From positions 1-64,000 of the forward strand of contig MU853201.1 of the NCBI GenBank assembly GCA_033085395.1: a stretch of 64,000 nucleotides of DNA, read 5' to 3'. This DNA is from Xanthoparmelia taractica. Its lineage: Eukaryota; Ascomycota; Lecanoromycetes; Lecanorales; Parmeliaceae. Under the pieces are notes generated by a model, which did not search any database, had not been told where the DNA came from, and saw only the letters and a program-made list of their open reading frames with translations. Shown in pieces: positions 24,199 to 35,200 of the stretch; position 1 is the stretch's first letter, and each line of letters begins with the position of its first letter. The translations under genes were made by a program, and so were the position numbers.

Positions 24199-27100
24199 AG
24201 TTGTCGGGTTGTGCAGTGTCAAAGTAGAGGACGTAATATGACTTGTGTGGGGGTCTCAAAAATCAGTCTTAGATTCTTGTGTCATGTGGAAGGAATGGCC
24301 CAGTTTTGGGTGGATTCTATCGGAGCAACCATCTTATAGAGGCATGGCAGGGGAAGAGACGTCAGCAACAGCCATGGATGCGAGCAAGTAGGAAATGCAA
24401 ACCCCGCAACCCCCTTGCCATAGAGAATTATGAGCAGGCACGGATCAGCATGACAGAATGGCATGTGTGCGATCAAGGAATTCCATCTGCGCCTCGGATT
24501 GGGTGCGTGGAGGATGGTGCGCCATTACCAATATATGAACCCTACGACACGATATGCAACCTGCTGACTCACTGATATCAATCAAGAATCAAGGTAGATT
24601 GTTGCTCACAAACAGGACAGGCAGGACCGGCACCCCTGTGCTTTGCGCAATCGCAACAATCTACTGTACTGTAAGTAGTGATAACATGATGCAGTTGAAG
24701 CATCTCTACTCCTACGTGGACTGATCTGTTTGGGTGAAGGATGGAATCTTCGATGTTTAGAGCAGGGGTTAGGGGGGGTTGGTTAGCCCCCGTGTGACGC
24801 TAGAAATTGGATACCATCCTCCCATCATTATCACTTTATTGGTTCGCACTGCTTCACGCAGCATCATGGCCATGCTTGCTTTGCCCTACGATCTACTTTA
24901 GTTTGATTTACTTTACAGCCTGCAGTCAGCACGTAGCAAAAAGAAATCCCCCGATAGGCCGGAATGTCTCCCATGTGGCTGCATGCGCGAACAAGATGGG
25001 ACAAGAGACTCTGCAGGGGCAAAAGATGGCGTTATGAGCTATCCGACTGCTCCATCTCCAGCGCTCTCGCCTGCTGGAATTTGGGACGTATGTCGAACCT
25101 GCAGTAAGCAACATACAACATGTAATTCACCATAGTTGCTTGTCCATTTTGGCCGCTCGATTACCTGAATGTGCTCAATTAGCGCAGATTGAATTCGCAT
25201 TCCAAATTAGGATGTTGGTTGCGCTATGCTCTCAGCAAGCTTAGCATTACATACCTTTCTCCGCAGACTGTTTGTAGTTGGGAAGGGTGGGTCGTTCAAC
25301 TTGGTCACAAAGTGTGATCATCGTAATCACGCTATGGCTCATTGCATTCCTTGACCTCTTCAAATTCCATTATGGGTCTGAAGTTGGGAATGGATGGGAA
25401 TCTTCCAGCAACCATACCTAATACATGCAAATACTCCTTCACCGCGGGGTCGGGTATGGACTCCCAGACCTCATCCTGGACGTCCTCATTTCTGCACTGC
25501 CTTTCCCAATGACTCGTATTCGATTTCCGGTTATTCCATTGAACATGCAGGCACCAACATGGCTATCGTGGATGGGAGATTACGAAAAGGGCATTGTCCT
25601 CGCCCACAGACTCAGGACTCCGACACAATTAATACCCCTTCTTGGGGTAAGCCTGTTAGTGGAGTAGCACAGCGATCCACGACCAGCTTGCCAGTGCCAA
25701 TTCATCCACCACAGGTCGTGTGCGCTGCAGCCAGCCCGCACCGAAGCTGGACCGGGGGGGGGGGCAACCTGGCAAAGTATTTTCTTGGAACTGAGGACCA
25801 CGTGACCCAGTTCAGGCAACTGCATGCTCCAAAGCGAAGATGGGCTATACTCGCGTTATTCGGATCAAGCATCCTGAACGTTTGTTTTGCTGCACTGCTG
25901 TTCTTCTCTTCACCTAGGTGCGGTTCAGAGCCGTCGAGCTTTGGTAAGCGATCACCTTCCCATTTATTCCGAGAGCGACGAAGCTGACATGTATAGCATG
26001 GATGCCTGATGCTTGAGGTGGAGATTACGCTCCGTCCGGCAGTTCATCGAAGCGTTGGTCGAGCGGGACCTGTTGGGTTCCCTGCATAAAGACGGTGGTT
26101 TACTCATGTTAGTTTCTCCCTTCATAGACTAGGGAAAGGTATGAGCAGAATTGGAGTCCCGAGTCACTTTGAGCTGTCGGTTTCAAGCCTACTAGTCTAT
26201 TCAAGCACAGTATGTCTTTAAAACGGTCCCATCAATGATTTTCTCGAACCATCAATTTCACCGACCAATACGTACATTTAGGCTACGCTCAAGTCGAAAA
26301 TCAATCCGTCTTGCAAAAATCAGTATAGAGTACAAAATCCAAACTTTTGGCTTTATAACTCCAAGGTTATCTGGCTCGTTCTACAACATATGATCAAGTC
26401 AAATCCATTTGACGATACATATAAAGTCGCCTCGTCGCGCTGTCGACTCTTCCGCTGCTGCTACCATCATCAAAAATAGAACCAGTAGCGAATTGACAAT
26501 CCCCTTTCTGGAGAGAGGCTTAAAGGCGAAAGAGCAGGATAGTTGACACAGGGGATCAAGACAGAACCTTGAAGTTCGAACTCTTCCGCATGTTCTCACG
26601 ATATCTCATGATAGGCAGAGTATCTGATCTACACGCTGCGTAATTTTCAATGCCAGACTCTTGAAAAGTCATGTCAACTTGAAGATAGAGCTATGCTCAC
26701 ACCGTCGTTGCGAAACCACTGGCACATATATAGGATCGCCAGCATTGATATACATTTGGAGCATTCCGAACGAGAGAACGGGAGGTGACATCGCGATACT
26801 TCGCGACACGCAAACGGTCACGAGAATGATCTACTGAATTCTCCTGTGTATTAGTATACTCAATGAACTCCCTGAAATTCCTTCTCTTGTAAGAAGTGAT
26901 CTTCGGCGTCGCAGAAAATTCTGCTCTCGGCGGTTCCTGAATATCCCGCCCGCACAACATCGGAATCATTCCCTCTTTCATGGCGCTTACCGGCAGGTAG
27001 CTGCACACGCCAATTTTGGGTCACGACTCTGGTAGTATTCTGCCTTTTCAGCCCGTTCGTACTTCGACTAAGATGTGAGGCGCAGTGTTACTGTTTTCGG

Positions 27101-28498
27101 AGCGTGCTGATACTTAATGCCTGCTTTTATCATAGAACGGAAGGAGAGTCGATCTTGGACCGAATTGATACTTTATTCATTCGTGTTGATACATGATGTC
27201 TGTACTAGGAGGGGTAAATTAGAGACGGGACATGTATATGTCCTGACTATCACGGTACCTCTATACGTAATGCTGCGTGTAAGGAATCAGATCAGCTTGG
27301 TCTGTTTCGAACACGAGAATCTTGGCTCACTGCGTTGTCATACGCTTGCTCGTCCTGCCTGGGACGTAATTGTACCTTTTGCTGTTCTTGTTTATATACA
27401 AAGATTGAATTTTTTATAAATGCCTATGCAGGATATCTATACATTTTCCCTTCAGATGAGAGTACGCGGCTTCTCAATCGCACTTATAACAGCAAACCGC
27501 TAATACCTTTATCAGTATAGCTGCAATCCATCACCTTCCCTCTCCTCAGTACTTCGAACCGATATGCTCCCGCTCGATGGGCCGAACGGCTCGCGAGGTT
27601 GTTGGCTGGCAGCTATTTAAGCTCGTAAAGAGGCGGAATGCATCAAAGGGGCGGATGCTACTGTTTTTGTACTCGTACAGTCGCCTAAAGGTTTGGACGA
27701 AGACAGGGATCTGCTCAGAATAGCGACCTGGTCTGGTCTCACGCGTATCTTGTGCCCTACTTCGTAGTTCGAAGTACATGATGTCGTCTTCCACTGATCT
27801 TTGTGTTATGCGAGCAGTCGTGGCGAATAAGAATCTCACAGGCACGGCGACCGCCCAGTCTCGTTTGCCGTCCTTCATCAGTGCGAACAGCGCTTGCGAG
27901 TGGGCAAACACGCACAATTCCTAAGAGCGTATTCTTTGTGCTTTAAAGGACGAAGCTTGAATGCAAATATATCCTTCCAGCTATTCTATGTCGAGCTATA
28001 GGGTGAAGATGATTTCAAGACTTCTTCCTTTTAGCACCGCTAAGGATTGTGAGTCGCATCAAATGCTGCCTAGTACCGACACTTCGTTAGAAAGTTTGCT
28101 GCTAGACGTCTTACGCTTCGCAAGACCTCACTTTTGCCTTCTTCATCGACTTGCATATGTCGCTAATTGTCCAGAGCCAGCTCACCGCACAAAGCCAATG
28201 AAATCAGATGACCTGGGTCCGCATCTAAAGAGGCAAATGGACTTAATTCACCGCTGGAATCAAAGCTCACGTCGTAGCCCAAGACTGGTGTCCACTAACC
28301 ACAATCCTCAAGGCTCTGAGCGGTCAGCAGGGAGCCGTTGCCAAGAGCGCCGCCACCGCACAGTCAAAGTTCGTCCACTTATTTGAGAATATTTCCATCG
28401 TCCAAACGACCCAAAAATTTGGCACGTTCAAGAGGTCACTGCCCAAAAGCCGCCGGGTCCATCATAAGCCTTTTCATCTCACGAGCCCCACCGAAGCC
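24199..28498. other. gene-poor 4.3-kb region
   Basis: Contains the promoter of the repeat-peptide gene and several open frames I cannot support (24279-24575 plus, 25394-25987 plus, 26697-27008 minus, 27546-27917 minus, 27961-28386 plus). The most suggestive is 25770-25945 plus: a polar segment (HVTQFRQLHAPKRRW) followed by one membrane helix (AILALFGSSILNVCFAALLFF). This resembles the start of a DUF3328/UstYa-type protein, but the frame breaks soon after and no HxxHC motif follows. No RNA gene seen. Confidence 0.35.
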
Positions 28499-28999
28499 AT
28501 GGCTCCCTCCAAGACACGTCCCTCCCAAACACTCATGGCTTCAACCGCATGGAAGCCCAGTACCGTCCTCGAAATAGGAGAAATTACCAACGGCTTCCAC
28601 TGCATAGGCTACACCAAGCAGAAAAATCCTTGCGAGAACCGTATTAAAAAAGAGAATCGTACACGCGCCACGGATATCCTCCGTTCCATGTCCACAACGT
28701 CTCCCGCATCAGACACATTCGACGACGAGCTAGCAGAGCTCACAGATATCCTCTTCTGCTGGAGACACAAAGAGGATACTCAACAGGTCGACGATATGAC
28801 GAGTAAATGGACACGAGCGATCGAGAGATTCGTGAAGAAGGGTGGGGATGAGGTTATGGGGGAGGCGGATGATACGATTAGTTCGCTGGATGCGGATATT
28901 TCGGATTTGATGGAGAGGAGATTACGGCTGGTAGAGAAGGGACGTACACAGAGCAAGAGTGAAGGTTGTGGCGCTGGCTACCTCGCTCCCAGTGGCTGA
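28499..28999 (+). CDS. hypothetical protein with fungal CxGx..C motif
   Basis: Single-exon gene of 166 residues from ATG 28499. Residues 35-60 read FHCIGYTKQKNPCENRIKKE, a Cys/Gly/Cys/Asn pattern that recurs in many fungal proteins, often beside T5orf172/GIY-YIG or helical domains, where it may bind metal. After it comes an acidic helical segment with WRHKEDTQQVDDMTSKW and a second helical segment (SSLDADISDLMERRLRLVEK). The amphipathic helices and lack of repeats suggest a real small intracellular protein. No function can be assigned and no neighbour suggests one. The 3' end might be altered by an unseen intron. Confidence 0.6.
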   Translation: MAPSKTRPSQTLMASTAWKPSTVLEIGEITNGFHCIGYTKQKNPCENRIKKENRTRATDILRSMSTTSPASDTFDDELAELTDILFCWRHKEDTQQVDDMTSKWTRAIERFVKKGGDEVMGEADDTISSLDADISDLMERRLRLVEKGRTQSKSEGCGAGYLAPSG

Positions 29000-30493
29000 A
29001 GCGCAGGCCCGGCGAGGGGTTGGGAATTGAGAAGCCTTCATCGGCAGTAAGTGAGTTTCCTACATCGGCAAAACGCTCGAACATGGTCAAGCTAATGAGC
29101 GTTAAGAAGGCTGGCTATCAAGAATGTTCCCTTGGCTGCCAAGAATATGAAAGACATGAGTCGAAACTACAGAGAATGCATGAGTGGGAAAGAACGCGTA
29201 AAACCTGTATTTGAATGGCATTTTTCACCCACTTGATTTCCCTTCCCCGCCAACTAGGTAATCAAGATGTCTGCTGCTCATGGCCCTTCTCTCCCCTCTA
29301 GGAAGTATTAGGAAGATAAAAGATAGGGTATAGAGACAAGGGATTCGTCCTTGGAAAAGTGCCGGCGCTCGCATTTGATGAAGTACGGGATCTTACATGC
29401 GTAGTGCGGAGAATGATAGCTCAGGACGATAAGTAAATTGGATAGTTGAGACGAGATCTGTTACGACTGCGTAGCGTAGATCTGCATGGTGGAGATGGTG
29501 GGCACACCGCGGCTGCGCGTTCTCGTTTAGTAGCTGCCCTCCAGCCATTTACTTAGATCAATTCAATCCGAGACCGAGCTTGCCATTCTGACTTTTAGTT
29601 GATGGCTTAAGTAGTGTATATCATGAAGACAACGAACATATAGGACAGGTAAAGGGAAGGAAAAATTGGAAGCTGTGATAGTGAAGGGGGATCTCGTGAA
29701 AATTGATCGGCTCGTAGCCCCCCTTCAAACCCCGATAACGCAGAGTGCTCTACTACGCAATCCGCCTAGACACGGGCAGAGACTTGCTTATGCTATAGAC
29801 TTCCCGTCAGCGCCATAAGACAGCAGAAAGATAAGAGCACGATGATAATAGATGCTCCACAGCTTATCCTCGGTGGTATTTTCTGTAAGCAAGTCGTGTT
29901 TCGCACGCGCTGCACACGCCGCACACGCCAAGCAATCCTCACTACCTTCAAACTCTGTCGATATCCTATTTGCAGAGTCATATTTGCGATTGAACTGATT
30001 ACTTCTACTCCTATCTTTGAAGATGTAAACCAAAAGATACTTGTCAGGACCTTACGTCGGCAAATTGTGGTAGAATTAGAGGGTACAGCCTTCTCTCACT
30101 CGGATGAGAGTGCAAGGTCAAACCTCTAAAATCTCACCTGTCGAGGCAATAATATCCAGAGCACTTTACTGGATGGATGCATGCTGTGCCCTTCACATCC
30201 CCTAATTCCAAGGAAGGAAGTTGGGTTCCTCAATTTCAATCGAATGTTTCAGCCTCACCGTCTTGGTGGGGTGTGCCCCAGGGATGTCCGCAATGGAAAA
30301 CAAAACACAGCCCCCGCTTACCTCCTGTGCTCTGCTTCGAAGCTTGCAAACATTACATTGGACTAAATAAAGCCTCCGGTAGCGGATCGTCCACAAGCAT
30401 AGAAAGGCTTTAAAAGATTTTACAGCCTTCGAAATTCAGCACGCTTTTTCCATCTTGCTTCGAACGCCAAATTTCTGCCCCTTCCTTTCAATA
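29000..30493. other. intergenic
   Basis: No supported gene. Short frames (29788-30033 minus, 29842-30129 plus, 30177-30413 plus) overlap each other on both strands and lack features. The last 150 bp form the promoter and leader of the Cys-rich membrane protein. Confidence 0.4.
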
Positions 30494-31510
30494 ATGTACC
30501 CAAGCGCGTGGAGGAATTCCTTATGGCTTCTTACGTCCATGGCTGCGCTCGCGCATTGCTCTGTGGAGTTCTTCATAGATCAAGAATACGATCGATGCTC
30601 GAGAGACAATAACGGCATCGCATGCCGTAATAATACCGATCGTGGTGGCCTCTGCGCTTATGCTCCGGATGCGAACATGCTGTGGTGTTGTCCGGCGCCT
30701 GACCAGTGCGTGCAATGTCTCATTAACCCTTTGAGACGCAAGATATTCACTCAAAAAGAGCTGACATCATGCTTGACTTTGTAGTATCTGCTGGGGGTTC
30801 GGTAGCAGTTGCACCGGGGGCTCTTCGGGAGCGCCAGGTCCCGGTCAGATTTCGTGTTCAAATGAAGGCGCTCGTATGTGGTTCCCGTCGCCCTTCCCTG
30901 CACCTTGGGTTCCAGCTGAATTTATTATTTGGGCATGATAGAATGGTGTTGCCATCAGGATTACGAGCTTTGCACACAGACCAAGAATCAGATCAATGTC
31001 TGTTGGACTAATTTCGCTAGTGCGAATGCAAACGTCTCGATTGCGGAGGCTAATGCCGTTGAATCCTCATCGACATCCTCCAGTAGCCTACATCCGACAG
31101 CTCCAAGTAGCATCTCCAGCACTTCGTCCATGATTCCATCTAAGGGTATACCACCCATCCCCCAAAGTCGCGAATCCATCCGCTGATCAGGCGCGCTAGC
31201 CACTACGTCTTCAATCTCAATAGTATCAAGCCCGTCGACTAGCCCCAATGCTTCTGAGTCATCCTCGCATCTGTCCTCTGGTGCCATTGCAGCCATCGTC
31301 ATAGTGGTCGTCGTCGCGGTCTCCTGCCTTGTAGCGTTCGGAATCATGCGTGCCAGAATGGGAGAGGGCAACAAAGTGAAAGCGATGCCCCCTATGTCAG
31401 AGGGAGACTCTGTCCCAGAAATTGGAAATGGCGCCCTGAAAGTGGAACTTGATGGGAAAGGAATGGTTTCGGAGTTGCCGCAGCAGAATTTGAGACATGA
31501 GATGATCTGA
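30494..31510 (+). CDS. Cys-rich single-pass cell-surface protein
   Basis: Four exons: 30494-30705, 30785-30873, 30942-31145 and 31200-31510, giving 271 residues; introns are 79, 68 and 54 bp. It starts with a signal peptide (WRNSLWLLTSMAALAHCSVEF). A Cys-rich ectodomain follows with two similar blocks, each ending in a tryptophan-Cys-Cys (NMLWCCPAPD and AQWCCHQDYELC). Next is a Ser/Thr-rich stalk of about 70 residues, a membrane helix (GAIAAIVIVVVVAVSCLVAF) with a basic stop (MRAR), and a cytosolic tail of about 50 residues. The shape is that of fungal wall-stress sensors or other O-mannosylated type I surface proteins (WSC/Mid2-like), though the Cys pattern is not a canonical WSC domain. It lies about 730 bp from the 3' end of the PKS gene; membership of the cluster is unproven. 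Confidence 0.8.
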
Positions 31511-32242
31511 TGCGATTTGCTGATTTGCTGATTATATAACCTCTGAGAGAAAATGTTGATGCTTCTGGTGAACTTTGTGTTTTGTGTTGCGCTGTCAACG
31601 CTTTGGCACATTCTTCAATTAGAAACGAAAGAGTAATAGAAAGTGAATAGTGGCGAAGGCCTCTTGAGATCGATCGATCTACTGGTTAGTAATAGTAGTA
31701 ATAGTAGCATCTGTAAGCCTTTTCTGCTTGTTTTTTCTTGATTGTTCAAGGTAGAAAAAACTTATCTATCTATACCTTATCTCCTCTTATTCTATTCTAC
31801 TTAATTTCCTCTAATAAAGCCAAACAATAGTATAACTGAATCTAGCTCCTCAGTCTGGGACTGGACCGAGAAGATTCTTGTTTCGTCTCAGTCTATAAAG
31901 GTACGAGCTCTTTAGCAATGAAAGACCCAAAAGAAGCAAGTCGAGTAGTTCAATTAATTCTACTTACTGTATCTGTGGGAAGGGAAAATCAGGCTACAGA
32001 TTGGACTGGAATTCAACAAGGTGTTTATTTAGATGTCTATTAATGATGATAGTGCTCTATACTCTAGTAAAGTGCGGTCGCTTTCTCTTCTCATCTAATA
32101 AGTAGCTTTGCGAACCAAGGAGACTTTCCTTCAATTTGTGTTTTCTCCAGAGGGAAATGCACCCGATTCTAAGTCTAAGTCTATCGCGATCTATCGCTAC
32201 CCCTTACGATACCTATCTTGACGATCTACGACTTGCTCTTCT
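31511..32242. other. intergenic between convergent genes
   Basis: Holds the 3' UTRs of the surface protein (plus) and the PKS (minus). It is moderately AT-rich with short trinucleotide runs (agtaatagtagtaatagtag at 31686-31708). No gene seen. Confidence 0.45.
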
Positions 32243-35200
32243 TTAGTCCTCAGCGGTCGTTCGCGTCACGACATCGACAACAATTTTCCCAACAGCGCTG
32301 GAAAACGGCGGACACATCATAGAGAAATGATCTGTAGAAAAAGAAACAGTCAGTTAGCTATTCGACCTTCATCTGTCAATCAAGCAATAGATAGGGAAAG
32401 GCTTACCGCCATCAACATCATAGACCGAAATGTTATCTCCGAGAAGAGTCTCCCACCCGTTAGTTCCAAACTGCTCACGGCGACCGTAGAACCACGAGTT
32501 GAAGTAGCGCTCAAAGTCCGGCAACTCCATCTGATCGAGTGACTTGCCGATATCGAGACCGGGCCGGAGCATCGCCGCGACGGGGGCGTCCTCGCGCTGA
32601 TCGAGACCGAGACGCGCCCAGACGACGACACTCTGGTGCGGGCGACGGTCGGGCGCGAAGGCTGGGGCGTCGTATCGGGACAGGGCCCGGCAGGTCGCCA
32701 TCAGGTGCGCCTTCTCCTTGACGGTGAGGTCCTCGGCGAGGTCACGGGCGCGGTTGATGCCCTCAAAGGTGCCGAGCTTGTCGACAAAGTCGGGCGTGAC
32801 GATAGCTGTTGGGATTAGGGAGGGAGCGCGCATATCGATGACGATGAGCGCGAGGATCGCCTCGCCTTCTCTCGTCAGGCGGTGCGCGACCTCGTAGGCG
32901 TAGACAGAGCCTGCGGACCAGCCGCCGATGAGGTACGGGCCGTGTGGTTGGATGCGGCGAATCGTACGGACGAAGATCGATGCCATTTCTTCGATGGATA
33001 GGTCGAAGGTAGCTGGGTCGTCCAAGAATGGCGACTCGAGAGCGTAGATGCGGCGGCCCTCGGGTAGAGCGCTCAGATGAATATACGACTCTACCGTTCC
33101 CGAGCCGTCGGTGGTCATAAATAGTGGTGCTGTGCGGGACCATGACTGCCCCTGGATGAGGACGGATCGGGAGACAGCGGTTTCGATCTTCTGCTGCCGA
33201 GGCGAGAGGCTCGTCGTCTTTGCAGTAGGAATGATAGTAGCTAGCGACTTCTTCACGGGAGACAGACTCCTTATCGGTTCCTCCAATGGCCCGTCCAGTT
33301 CCTTTTGTACGGCCGCCACTGTCTGATGCTCGGTGAAGAAGGCAGCCGGTAGTTCGATTTGAGTCTTCTCCTGGAACTCAGAGAGAGCTTTGATGGAAAG
33401 CATGCTGTCCATTCCAAGCGATTCGAACGACGTCGACGGCGTGAAGGCACTGGCTTCGAGGCCCAGCGCTTCGGCGACGATCCGGAAAAGCTGCTTGCTC
33501 GGCCGCTGGGGTGCTGGGCTCTGCTTTCTACTCCGATGTTTGGGTGGAGTTATAGGCATGTGTTTAGCTTTTGACTTAGGATCCTTTAGATCTTCCAGTG
33601 GTTGCATGCCTAATTCCTTCTCCACGGCGGCTGGAGTCGGGAAGTTAGTGAAGAACGCTGCAGGGAGCTCGACGGCCGTGGCTTTCTGGAAGTCGGCAAG
33701 AATCTGGATGCTCATTTGAGAGTCGACGCCAAAGTCCGTGAATGTCGTGTCCGTCGCTGTCTTCAAGTTAGCCATGCTGATACCGCTCCGTGCCGCAACC
33801 ACGGAAAGTAATTCCACTGCGAGATCATCAGCCTCAGATTGGCTGCTGAGTGATGGCGAGGAGGGAGCCGATGAAGCTGTTGTTGAAGTGCCGCTCGATT
33901 CAGGGCTTCTGATCGGTTGCTGCACAAGCCTTGGGCTAGCCGTTGTGCGAGGCTTCTGTACGCGCGCACGAGTCGACCCTAACAACAATGAGAAGAAGTC
34001 GCGGTCGAGCTTCTTGAAGCAAATGTCCGTGCAAAGCGTAACGAGTTTGTTCTGTTCGTCTGTGACGTACACATCGCACAGACTCGCTTCAGCTTTGGCA
34101 TCGTGCTCCCGAACGGTGGCGTAGGCCCGCCACGGTCCATTCGAGGACAGATCACCAAGCACACGGAAAGAGCCGATGTGGTTGGCGATATAGATATCAT
34201 TCTTTGGCTTGCGTACGTCCGCGTTTAGCAAAAAACCGGCGATATGAATGGCGGCGTCGGCTGCGAAGGGGTTGCAAGTGAATGTGCCGAGGTCTTTTGT
34301 GGAAGGTACTTGGAGAAGGAAGGCGGCATCTCCGAAGTCCGTTGCCACAATGGCCTCATCGACGGCGTGGTATGGCGCAGAGTAGTCAACAATCTCGGAA
34401 AAGAGCTTGTAGAACAGCTGTCTGTCCATTGCATGAACTTGCCTTGGACTTGAGGAGGCTTCGAGGGTACGCACTCGTGCTTGCACCAATGGCTGCAAGC
34501 GAGACCATGCTTGAGTGTACAGTCCGTCAGGTTGATCCAGTCGAATCACGCAGGACCCGTGCTCGACAAGAGAGGCGGTCGCTGCTGCTGTGCGTGACAA
34601 GAATCGGACAGAAACGGCGTTTGTAGATTCGTCAAGGGCGACTTCTAGCGAAACGCGCGGCAGTTCATCGACAATCATATCTTTGTGGAGTATCAGGGGG
34701 CTAATCATATTCAGGCTAGTTAGCTCGTACGTGGCCAAAGACGCTCTCGAGATCTTGCGGCTCTCAGTCTCAAGATATGCTACAGCAGTATACGCCATAT
34801 CGATGAAGATACTCGCTGGGCAGATGGCCACACCGTCGACAACATGACCGCCAATAGCCTCCACGAGGCGGCGATCAGACAGGTCGGCCTTGAAGGTCGC
34901 AAGCAGCTTGGATCCTTCCTTGCGCAGCTGTTCGACCGAATGCAAAGATGTTGAGGAGAGCCGCGAGGACGGAGCACTGGATTTTGCATCGGCAATGGTT
35001 TGGGAGACCGTTGGAGTTTTATATGAGACCCAGAAGTTTTGGTAGTCGAAGGCGTACGTTGGTAGACTGCTTATCAGTTGGACTTGATCAAGATAGTCCT
35101 TGTGAAACTCCGTCCACGCCACTGGCAGCCGCGCGCGATGCGCGGCGGCGAGACATTGAGAGATAGACTCCCAGTCATTGTGTCCGCGTCGCAGGCTGGG

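Noticed and set aside
26697..27917. Minus-strand frames of 103 and 123 codons
   Set aside because: Briefly considered as remains of a patatin-like protein, but no catalytic motif (GxGxxG, GxSxG) or consistent splice path was found.
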